Of a DNA stretch of 21,141 nt, positions 15,089 to 21,141 are shown piece after piece (the stretch's first letter is position 1; each line of letters begins with the position of its first letter). The DNA lies in NCBI GenBank assembly GCA_905211615.1, contig CAJMBB010000015.1, forward strand, positions 1 through 21,141, given 5' to 3'. The position numbers and the translations under genes are program-made. Below the pieces are notes generated by a model. It ran no database searches, was not told the DNA's origin, and saw only the letters and a program-made list of their open reading frames with translations. The DNA is from an uncultured Collinsella sp. (lineage in GTDB: Bacteria; Actinomycetota; Coriobacteriia; Coriobacteriales; Coriobacteriaceae).

Positions 15089-15506
15089 GGAAATCTTATC
15101 CCAGCTCAAAGGCCATTTCTGGGATGTATTTTCCGTCGAGTGCCTCATCGGGAAACTGCATCCCATTTCAAGCGTCGATTCTGGGACGCACTTTCCCCTT
15201 AGACCCTCAACCGGAAACCGCATCCCACTTTGAGCGCAAATTCCGGGATGCATTTTCCGCTTGAGCCTCATTGGGAAACGGCGTCCCACTTTGAGGGCTG
15301 ATTCTGGGACGTGGTTTCCGGTTGGCTCTCATTGGGAAAGTTCATCCCATTTCTCGGCCTAATTATGGGACGCAGTTTCCCGTTGAGAACCCCCAGAGTG
15401 GGATGCACTTTCCGCAAAGCACCTCAACGGGAAACTACGTCCCATTCCAAAGGCAAATTCCGGGACGCATTTTTCGAAAGCCTGCCCATCCGGAAAGCCC
15501 GTCCCA
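15089..15506. repeat. array 2: six ~61-bp dyad repeats plus a solitary half-unit
   Basis: Same repeat as at 10497-10787. Complete units start at 15089, 15150, 15213, 15273 and 15334. A solitary right half lies at 15399-15413, a slightly decayed unit starts at 15429, and the last, starting at 15492, retains only its left half clearly. Positions 15284-15387 match 10568-10671 at 102 of 104 positions, showing a recent duplication or conversion between the arrays. The array lies between the upstream region of the surface-protein gene and the hairpin element at 15566. Confidence 0.85.
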
Positions 15507-15565
15507 CTTTGGACGCATCCGGGCACGGAACCATCGACCTATCAGGCCTCCCATCAATAAAGAGG

Positions 15566-15694
15566 CGTCCTCCCGGACGGCGGGGCACGAAGTTCATCGC
15601 GAGTTCCGCACGCAAAGAAGGCCACTTAATGTGGCCTTCGTCTCGCGCAGGACTGTAGAGCAGGGAACTTCGTGCCCCGACGCCCGGGAGGACG
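15566..15694 (+). repeat. structured hairpin element, copy B
   Basis: Outer arms at 15566-15595 and 15665-15694 are complementary at 28 of 30 positions. The inner hairpin has perfect arms GAAGGCCAC (15617-15625) and GTGGCCTTC (15631-15639) around loop TTAAT. The sequence between arms (for example ATCGCGAGTTCCGCACGCAA and GCGCAGGACTGT) matches copy A on the opposite strand. It lies 42 bases beyond the stop of the leftward flavodoxin-like gene and could also end that transcript. Confidence 0.8.
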
Positions 15695-15736
15695 TTTCAT
15701 TTAGAAAGATGGACCGACCGCCGTCAGCGATGGGAG

Positions 15737-16288
15737 CTACTCCCCCAGCACGGCCTTTTTGGCGGCTGCAGCCATGTTGTCCAGATCTTCCTTGGTGGGG
15801 TGATCCTTTGCGGCGACCCAGTTATCGAGCAGCATCTTAAAGCGGACATTGTCGGGATCTTGCTCGAGCATGGCCTCGTAGCGCTGCTTGACCGTGGGAC
15901 CCATCTTGCCCTGGCACATTGCCCAACCCACAAGCTCGGCATCCTCGGCCAAATTGGAGGTCACGCGATTGATAATCTGCTGATAATAGCTCTGGTCGGC
16001 GCCAAAACCGCAGGTACCAAAGAGGAAAACGCGCTTGCCGTGCAGAGCGGAGAGCAGCGCGGCAACCGAAGACGTGCACGCGCCCTTGTCGCACCAAAAA
16101 CCGACGAGCACCGTGTCGGCCGCGCAGGCGCCCTGCGCCTCGAGCGCAACCTGATCTGCATCCGCATCGTCGCTCAACGCCGCGGCATGGACAAACTCAA
16201 CGCCCGCAGCCTGCAGAGCGCGCTTGATCGCGCCCGAAACCATCCTGGTATTACCGCTCTTGCTGTTAACCACCAAAGAGCACGTCAT
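15737..16288 (-). CDS. flavodoxin-like protein
   Basis: About 183 residues beginning MTCSLVVNSKSGNTRMVSGAI. The segment NSKSGNT near residue 8 is the FMN phosphate-binding loop of the flavodoxin fold (T/S-x-T/S-G-x-T), and GFWCDKGACTSSVAALLSAL and VFLFGTCGFGADQSYYQQI fit the later strands and isoalloxazine loops. Several cysteines occur but no iron-sulfur ligand pattern is evident. It is probably a small cytosolic electron carrier or FMN-dependent partner of an unseen oxidoreductase. A GTG two codons upstream is an alternative start, with GAGG four bases before it; GAGG is about ten bases before the ATG. It follows the ABC exporter genes on the same strand after 111 bases containing its own likely promoter. 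Confidence 0.78.
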   Translation of the reverse strand: MTCSLVVNSKSGNTRMVSGAIKRALQAAGVEFVHAAALSDDADADQVALEAQGACAADTVLVGFWCDKGACTSSVAALLSALHGKRVFLFGTCGFGADQSYYQQIINRVTSNLAEDAELVGWAMCQGKMGPTVKQRYEAMLEQDPDNVRFKMLLDNWVAAKDHPTKEDLDNMAAAAKKAVLGE

Positions 16289-16347
16289 AGTCACGTTGCC
16301 TCGTTTCCCCCAAAACTAAAGCCACTAATGCAATTTATTAGATGAAT

Positions 16348-16375
16348 ATCTTAGTACTAACAACGCAGATGTAAA
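16348..16375 (-). promoter_or_regulatory. promoter of the flavodoxin-like gene
   Basis: On the minus strand, TTTACA (16375-16370) is followed after 16 bases by TAAGAT (16353-16348), about 60 bases before the start codon. A 7-bp inverted repeat GCAGATG / CATCTGC at 16365-16371 and 16377-16383 covers the -35 box and could be an operator. Confidence 0.45.
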
Positions 16376-16399
16376 CCATCTGCCGCCAATCGGTGGCCC

Positions 16400-18259
16400 C
16401 TACTGGGCAAACTGGCTGCGGTAAAGATCGGCATAGAAGCCGTCTGCCGCTAGCAGCTCGTCGTGCGTGCCGCGCTCGATAATCTGCCCGTCGCGCATTA
16501 CCAGGATGCAGTCGGCGTTGCGGATGGTGCTCAGGCGGTGCGCCACGACAAAGCTTGTGCGACCGGCCATGAGCTCGTCGAATGCCGCCTGCACCTGCAG
16601 CTCGGTACGCGTATCGATGCTCGACGTTGCCTCGTCCAGCAGCAGAATCGCCGGATCGGTGAGCATAACGCGCGCAATGCACAGCAGCTGTTTTTGACCC
16701 TGGCTAAACGTGCCGCCGTCCTCGCCGATGACCGTATCGTAGCCGCCTGGCAGCTGCACGATAAACTTGTGCGCATGCGCGCGCTTGGCAGCTTCGATAA
16801 CCTGCTCGCGCGTGGCGTCGGGACAGCCGTAGGCGATGTTTTCCGCCACCGTGCCCTCGAACAGCCACGTATCCTGCAGCACCATGCCAAAGGCGCGGCG
16901 CAGGCTCGCGCGCGTGTAGTCACGCGAAGACCGGCCATCGACCATGATGCGTCCGGCATCGATATCGTAAAACCGCAGCAGCAAGTTGATGAGCGTCGTC
17001 TTGCCGCAGCCCGTGGGGCCGACCAGGGCAAAGCGCATGCCGGGTTTGGCCTCAATACAGATATCCTGCAGCAGCTTGCGGTCGGGCACGTAGCTAAAGT
17101 CCACATGCTCAATGGCGACCTCGCCCTGCGGTGCGGCAAGTTCCACGGCATCTGGCGCATCGGGCTCCTGCTCGCGCGCATCGAGCAGCGCAAACATACG
17201 GCGCGCCGAGGCATACGCCGTCTGGATCTGCGTGATGACGTTGGTGACCTCGTTGAACGGCTTGGTGTACTGGTTAGCATAGGACAGGAAAATCTGCACG
17301 CCGCCCACCGTAAGCGTCGCCGGCACGCCCGTGATCACGCCCACGCAGCCGATCACAGCGACCACGGCATAGATGATGTTATTGATAAAGCGCGTGCCGG
17401 GGTTGGAGAGCGAACCCATAAACTGCGCGCGCTCACCTGCCGCATAGAGCTCGGCGTTGAGGGCATCGAAGCGCTGCTGAGCGTTGGGGCCATAGGCAAA
17501 GGCGTCGACAAGCTTTTGCTCGCCTACGTACTCCTCGATATGACCGCCGAGCTGCCCTTGAATACGCTGCTGTGCCGTAAAGCTTTTGTTGGAGAGCTTG
17601 GCAATAGCACCAGCTGCAAAAATGGAAAGCGGCGTGACGAGTACCACCACAAGCGTCATGGTCAGGTTGATGGAAAGCATAAACGCGAGCGTGCCCACGA
17701 TGGTAATAACACCGGTGAAGAGCTGCGTGAAGCCCTGCAGCAGACCGTCGCCCACCTGATCGACGTCGTTGACCACGCGACTCATGAGGTCGCCGTGGGC
17801 ATGGCCGTCGATAAAGCTGAGCGGCATGCGGCTGAGCTTGTCGCTCGCCTCCACGCGCATGTCGCGCACCGTCTCGTAGGACAGACGGTTAACGCAGTAG
17901 CCCTGCAGCCACTGGAAGGCCGCAGCACCTACGACGACAATCGCGAGCTTGGTGACAAGCGGCAGCAGCGCATCGAAGTCCACCTGTCCGGCGGCGACGA
18001 CAAGGTCGATGCCCTCGCCGATGAGAATGGGCGTATAGAGTTGCAAGATCACCGAGACGGCGGCACTCACAAACGACGCTACAAACGAAATGCGATGCGG
18101 GCGAACATAGCCCAGCAGGCGGCGGGTCACCGCACCCACGGGATAGCGCTCGGGGTCGCCAGGCTGGCGCGGGCCGTCGCCCAGGTCGTTGAGGCTATCG
18201 TTACCGGACACGTTGGCCGTCATCGTGGCGACCGAACCGGAGGAAGTGTACGGATTCAT
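16400..18259 (-). CDS. ABC exporter half-transporter with the catalytic ATPase residues (second gene of pair)
   Basis: A 619-residue half-transporter with a six-helix exporter membrane domain (about 48-350) and an ATP-binding domain (about 380-619). Walker A is GPTGCGKT (414-421), Walker B ends ILLLD with catalytic E543, and the switch histidine is H574 in VVAHRLSTI. The signature is FSQGQ (518-522) instead of the usual SGGQ. It is therefore expected to supply the hydrolysing residues while its own signature serves the degenerate site. The ATG directly follows the stop of the upstream gene (TAAATG) and is preceded by AAGGAGGG inside that gene, so translation is coupled. The first about 40 residues are a hydrophilic extension. 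Substrate is not evident; drugs, lipids or peptides are all possible. Confidence 0.92.
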   Translation of the reverse strand: MNPYTSSGSVATMTANVSGNDSLNDLGDGPRQPGDPERYPVGAVTRRLLGYVRPHRISFVASFVSAAVSVILQLYTPILIGEGIDLVVAAGQVDFDALLPLVTKLAIVVVGAAAFQWLQGYCVNRLSYETVRDMRVEASDKLSRMPLSFIDGHAHGDLMSRVVNDVDQVGDGLLQGFTQLFTGVITIVGTLAFMLSINLTMTLVVVLVTPLSIFAAGAIAKLSNKSFTAQQRIQGQLGGHIEEYVGEQKLVDAFAYGPNAQQRFDALNAELYAAGERAQFMGSLSNPGTRFINNIIYAVVAVIGCVGVITGVPATLTVGGVQIFLSYANQYTKPFNEVTNVITQIQTAYASARRMFALLDAREQEPDAPDAVELAAPQGEVAIEHVDFSYVPDRKLLQDICIEAKPGMRFALVGPTGCGKTTLINLLLRFYDIDAGRIMVDGRSSRDYTRASLRRAFGMVLQDTWLFEGTVAENIAYGCPDATREQVIEAAKRAHAHKFIVQLPGGYDTVIGEDGGTFSQGQKQLLCIARVMLTDPAILLLDEATSSIDTRTELQVQAAFDELMAGRTSFVVAHRLSTIRNADCILVMRDGQIIERGTHDELLAADGFYADLYRSQFAQ

Positions 18260-20113
18260 TTAGCAGCCCTCCTTTGCGCAGACGGATGCGGGGGCGGTCG
18301 GGGCACCTGGGGCGAGCGCGGGCGCTGTGCTCCCCCGCTGGCCCTCAAGTTCCTCGCGGCGCAGCTGCGACTGGCAAATCTCGCGATAGAGCTGACAGGT
18401 CGCATAGAGCTCGTCATGTGTGCCCAGGCCGGCAACCGAGCCGTGGTCGAGCACGCAGATCACGTCGGCATCGCGCACGGTCGAGACGCGCTGGCTCACA
18501 ATCACCGTGGTCAGCGGCAGCCCGCCCTTGGCGGCACCGCGCATGCTGCGCTCGCGAATGGCATGGCGAAGCGCCGCGTCGGTCTTAAAGTCGAGCGCCG
18601 ACGCGGAGTCATCCATGATCAATATCTGAGGCGAACCAACCAAGGCACGCGCGATAGTCAGGCGCTGACGCTGGCCACCGCTAAAGTTCTTGCCGCCCGC
18701 CTCGACCGGGGCGTCTAAGCCCTGCGGCTTGTTGCGCACGAACTCGCTCGCCTGCGCCATGTCGAGCGCCGCCCAAAGCTCCTCGTCAGTTGCCGACTCG
18801 TCACGCCAGGTCAGGTTGCTGCGGATCGTGCCGCTCACCAGCGACGCGCGCTGCGGAACAGTCGCGACCACACGGCGCAACTGGTCGAGCGGCCAGGTGC
18901 GCACGTCGGAGCCCATCACGCTCACGCTGCCGGTGCTCGCATCGTACAGGCGCGGGATGAGCGAGACGAGCGTGGACTTACCGCTGCCCGTACCGCCGAT
19001 AACGCCGAGTGTCTTGCCCAGTGGGAGCTCCAGGGTCACATCGTTGACGGCGTTGGCAGCGCCGGTGCCAAAAGAGAAGCTCGCATGGCTCAAGCTCAGC
19101 GCGGGAACTGGAGCGACATTGCCCGGCTTGGGCAGCGCGACCGGCTGGTTGCCCTCGTCGGTGATGCCCGGCACGCAATTGAGCACCTCGTTGATACGCG
19201 ACGCGCTGGCGCTCGCCTTGGTAAAGACCACGACCAGGTTGGCGACGTACACGATGGAGGTCAGGGTCTGCGTCATGTAGTTCACAAACGCCATGACCTG
19301 GCCCTGCGTAAGCTCGCCCACGCTGACCTGGATGCCGCCCACCCACAGGATGGCGCACACGCCCAGGTTCATCACCAAAAACGTGACGGGGTTGAGAATC
19401 GACGAGAGCTTGCCCACCGCGATGGCAGTATTGGCCTGGTCGTCGGCGGCCTGCGCAAAGCGCTCGCGCTCGTGATCTTCGCGCACGAAGGCGCGAACCA
19501 CGCGGGCGCCCGAAAGGCCCTCGCGGCAGATAAGCGCGATGCGGTCGAGCTTTGCCTGCAGCTGCTTGTAGTACGGAATGCAGCGCGCCATGACAACCCA
19601 GAACACCAGGCCAATGGCGGGCGTGCAGATCAAAAAGATGATGCCGAGCTTAAGGTCGATGGCAAGGGCCGCGCACATGGAGCCCACCGCTAGAAAGGGC
19701 CAGCGGATGAGCATGCGCACGCCCAGCGCCACAGCGAGCTGGACCTGGTTAACGTCGTTGGTGATGCGGGTGATGAGCGACGGCGTGCCAAAGCGGTCGA
19801 GCTCAGCATAGCTCAGCTTGTTGATGTGCTCGTAGAGCGCGCCGCGAATGTCGGTGCCCATGCCCTGCGAGGTGAGCGCCGCCATCTTTTGGCAGACGAG
19901 CGTAAACGAGATGCCGATCACGGCCATGGCGGCAAGTAGCATGCCGTAGTGGATAACGGCGCTCACGTCGTGCGAGCCAATGCCCTTGTCGATCATCTGG
20001 GCAATCACCAGCGGCGTCAGCAGGTCAAAGATCACTTCGATCAGCTTACACGCAGGGCCGATCACCATATACCGGCGAAACTTACCACCAAAACGCCTAA
20101 GCAGCTCAATCAT
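18260..20113 (-). CDS. ABC exporter half-transporter with a degenerate ATPase site (first gene of pair)
   Basis: A 617-residue half-transporter: six-helix membrane domain (about 15-300) and ATP-binding domain with Walker A GGTGSGKS (373-380), intact signature FSGGQRQR (477-484) and Walker B ILIMD followed by D502 where the catalytic glutamate should be. The switch histidine is replaced by Q541 (VIVSQRVSTV). These changes mirror those in the downstream partner and identify an obligate heterodimer of the TM287/288, LmrCD or BmrCD kind. The tail (about 585-617) is Pro/Ala-rich and ends CAKEGC. ATG at 20113 is chosen because AGGGAGC lies about eight bases upstream; an in-frame TTG further upstream is not supported. 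Confidence 0.92.
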   Translation of the reverse strand: MIELLRRFGGKFRRYMVIGPACKLIEVIFDLLTPLVIAQMIDKGIGSHDVSAVIHYGMLLAAMAVIGISFTLVCQKMAALTSQGMGTDIRGALYEHINKLSYAELDRFGTPSLITRITNDVNQVQLAVALGVRMLIRWPFLAVGSMCAALAIDLKLGIIFLICTPAIGLVFWVVMARCIPYYKQLQAKLDRIALICREGLSGARVVRAFVREDHERERFAQAADDQANTAIAVGKLSSILNPVTFLVMNLGVCAILWVGGIQVSVGELTQGQVMAFVNYMTQTLTSIVYVANLVVVFTKASASASRINEVLNCVPGITDEGNQPVALPKPGNVAPVPALSLSHASFSFGTGAANAVNDVTLELPLGKTLGVIGGTGSGKSTLVSLIPRLYDASTGSVSVMGSDVRTWPLDQLRRVVATVPQRASLVSGTIRSNLTWRDESATDEELWAALDMAQASEFVRNKPQGLDAPVEAGGKNFSGGQRQRLTIARALVGSPQILIMDDSASALDFKTDAALRHAIRERSMRGAAKGGLPLTTVIVSQRVSTVRDADVICVLDHGSVAGLGTHDELYATCQLYREICQSQLRREELEGQRGSTAPALAPGAPTAPASVCAKEGC

Positions 20114-20157
20114 AAAAAGGCGCTCCCTATCATCATCCACATTCAATTCGAATCATG

Positions 20158-20187
20158 ATAGTACCGCCACCCCAAAAGAAGCGTAAA
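20158..20187 (-). promoter_or_regulatory. possible promoter of the ABC exporter genes
   Basis: On the minus strand TTTACG (20187-20182) and TACTAT (20163-20158) are separated by 18 bases, each matching consensus at four of six positions, about 45 bases before the first exporter start codon. Modest match, but the location is right. Confidence 0.35.
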
Positions 20188-20263
20188 CAACTCGTCATTT
20201 CTAACGGGATTCAGTTTTCAGAGAGGTATACGCGCACACCCAGCCAGTGTCGGGTCGACCGCC

Positions 20264-20272
20264 TGATATACT
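20264..20272 (+). promoter_or_regulatory. extended -10 promoter of the coiled-coil protein gene
   Basis: TGATATACT supplies the TGN extension followed by TATACT, 50 bases before the ATG at 20323. No -35 hexamer is seen at the proper distance, which is acceptable for an extended -10. A GAGGTG ribosome site lies five bases before the start. Confidence 0.45.
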
Positions 20273-20322
20273 TACATTAGTGCTACCAAGTTAGTCGCCG
20301 ACCCTTGAAATGAGGTGCCGAG

Positions 20323-20995
20323 ATGAACGACATTCTCGCAAGAAGAGCAAGACGAGCAACTGTGGGCATCGCCCTTTCCGCGGCACTTGTCGCGGGAATC
20401 GCCCCCGCAACGGCGATCGCGGCAGAAACCAGCTCCCCCCACCGGTGCAGTTGCCTTGCAGACGGAAGATGCGGCCGCCGCAAAAGAAAGAGCGTATGCA
20501 GCCATGCAGGAAGCGCTCAAAAACCTCGAGGCCGCGAAAGACGCCGCAAGTCCCGAGAAACTTGCGGAAATCGATGATGACATTGCCGCATTTCAAGAAC
20601 TCTACGACATGGTGGTGGCGGAAGCCGCCAAACGGAGGGAACCCCTTCCCGCCATGCAAGCGAACGTCGATGCAGCCCAAGCCAAATACGATGAGGCCCA
20701 CAACCGGACAAGCGGCCTCCAGGCAGAATTAGATAAGGTACTCAAGGAGCTCGGCGACGAGGCGCCCAGCACAGCTATTAAGGAGCATATTAAGCAGTTG
20801 CGCAGTGAGATCATGTCGGCAGAAAGGCGAGAAGAATCTTGCGAAGATGATCTTCACCGCTACCAACGCCGGCTCGAAAGCCAGGAAAAACAGGTTCAGT
20901 ATTTCGAAAGTGAGGCAGGGGAAGCTAAAGCCCACATCGACGAGGACATAGCCAAGCGAAATGCGCTCCTTAGCGATTTGGAAAGGCTCTGTTAG
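20323..20995 (+). pseudogene. secreted coiled-coil protein, frameshifted after the signal peptide
   Basis: The start MNDILARRARRATVGIALSAALVAGIAPATAIAAETSS is a textbook signal peptide (cleavage likely after AIAA, near residue 34). Its frame then turns into nonsense. From about 20440 another frame reads TGAVALQTEDAAAAKERAYAAMQEAL and continues to TAG at 20993-20995. The two meet at six C (20435-20440), and dropping one C gives a continuous product of about 223 residues. The mature part is nearly all charged helix with heptad-like spacing (LEAAKDAA, LQAELDKVLKEL), so a long coiled coil is expected. Similar N-termini occur on secreted peptidoglycan hydrolases and wall proteins, which continue into a catalytic or anchor domain; here nothing follows, so the gene may also be truncated at its 3' end. 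Function unknown. Confidence 0.7.
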
Positions 20996-21022
20996 ACCAG
21001 GATTGACATGCCGACCTGCCGG

Positions 21023-21141
21023 CTAACTCGCCGTCTCCCCGTCGGGCGCCGGCGTCTTGACCCTCATCTCGAACGGCATCCCGCCCTCCCGGACGAGCGC
21101 CCTGAGGAACGCGTTGACGGCGGTGGACATGGACAGGCCGA
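21023..21141 (-). CDS. RelB/DinJ-family antitoxin, C-terminal part (runs off the window)
   Basis: Reading inward from the right edge on the minus strand gives GLSMSTAVNAFLRALVREG and then GMPFEMRVKTPAPDGETAS to a TAG stop at 21025-21023. The pattern GLSxSxAVNxFLRxxVRExxxPFE is the C-terminal half of the ribbon-helix-helix of RelB/DinJ antitoxins, which repress their own operon and neutralise a YafQ/RelE-type ribosome-dependent mRNase. The beginning of the gene lies beyond the window. A toxin gene would normally follow downstream, but the leftward sequence from 21022 holds no frame in that direction, only the end of the coiled-coil gene from the other strand. So the toxin is absent, located upstream, or was lost at the break near 21000. 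Confidence 0.7.
   Translation of the reverse strand, partial: GLSMSTAVNAFLRALVREGGMPFEMRVKTPAPDGETAS

Noticed and set aside
10497..15506. The regularly spaced repeat arrays as CRISPR arrays
   Set aside because: The repeats are inverted pairs with conserved, not unique, spacers; the spacing sequences follow a consensus and no cas gene is nearby.
16463..18718. Long plus-strand open frame (751 codons) across both ABC genes, and similar ones opposite kup (4960-6747) and kdpD (2848-3960)
   Set aside because: All mirror strongly supported genes codon for codon, have His/Arg/Gln-rich composition and no credible start signals.
20435..20440. Calling the C6 run a proven phase-variation switch
   Set aside because: A six-base tract is short, and a similar six-C break at 2053-2058 suggests base-calling error; reported only as a possibility.

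Overview
The window reads as gut actinobacterial DNA but appears to be built from two genomes. Positions 1 to about 2290 look Bifidobacterium-like: a P-loop helicase, a Cof-type HAD phosphatase, an Orn oligoribonuclease and the tail of a sensor kinase, all on the minus strand. Orn is typical of Bifidobacteriales and Proteobacteria and unexpected in Coriobacteriia. From about 2290 onward the genes look like Collinsella or a close coriobacterial relative: a KdpD-like kinase, Kup, an LTA-synthase-like sulfatase, an LAxTG-anchored surface protein and paired ABC exporters. The switch falls inside kdpE, which loses its DNA-binding domain and runs into the end of an unrelated kinase. A chimeric assembly join is the simplest reading, a real recombination the alternative. 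These genus names are inferred from gene content; no database search was possible.

Layout. 1-302 partial helicase (-); 374-1225 HAD phosphatase (-); 1282-1916 broken orn (-); 1986-2290 kinase tail (-, frameshifted); 2292-2699 truncated kdpE (-); 2704-4329 KdpD-like kinase without the usual N-terminal sensor half (-); 4440-4634 small membrane protein (-); 4696-6723 kup (-); 6890-7738 nitroreductase (-); 7952-10252 LTA-synthase-like enzyme (+); 10253-10876 repeat region; 10877-14965 1362-aa LAxTG surface protein (-); 15002-15736 repeat region; 15737-16288 flavodoxin-like protein (-); 16400-18259 and 18260-20113 heterodimeric ABC exporter (-); 20323-20995 frameshifted secreted coiled-coil protein (+); 21023-21141 C-terminal part of a RelB/DinJ antitoxin (-). 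No rRNA or tRNA gene and no CRISPR array was seen.

Functional themes. Kup, the small membrane protein and the KdpD/KdpE-type pair run in one direction and suggest a potassium-uptake unit in which a Kdp-type sensor sits beside Kup rather than kdpFABC. The two ABC half-transporters have complementary catalytic and degenerate residues and should form one asymmetric exporter.

The most unusual part is 10280-15694. The surface-protein gene is flanked on both sides by arrays of about 61-bp dyad repeats. Outside each array lies a copy of a roughly 130-bp hairpin element, the two copies in opposite orientation. Their core is conserved, while both stems have changed in a compensatory way. I do not recognise this repeat/hairpin family by name.
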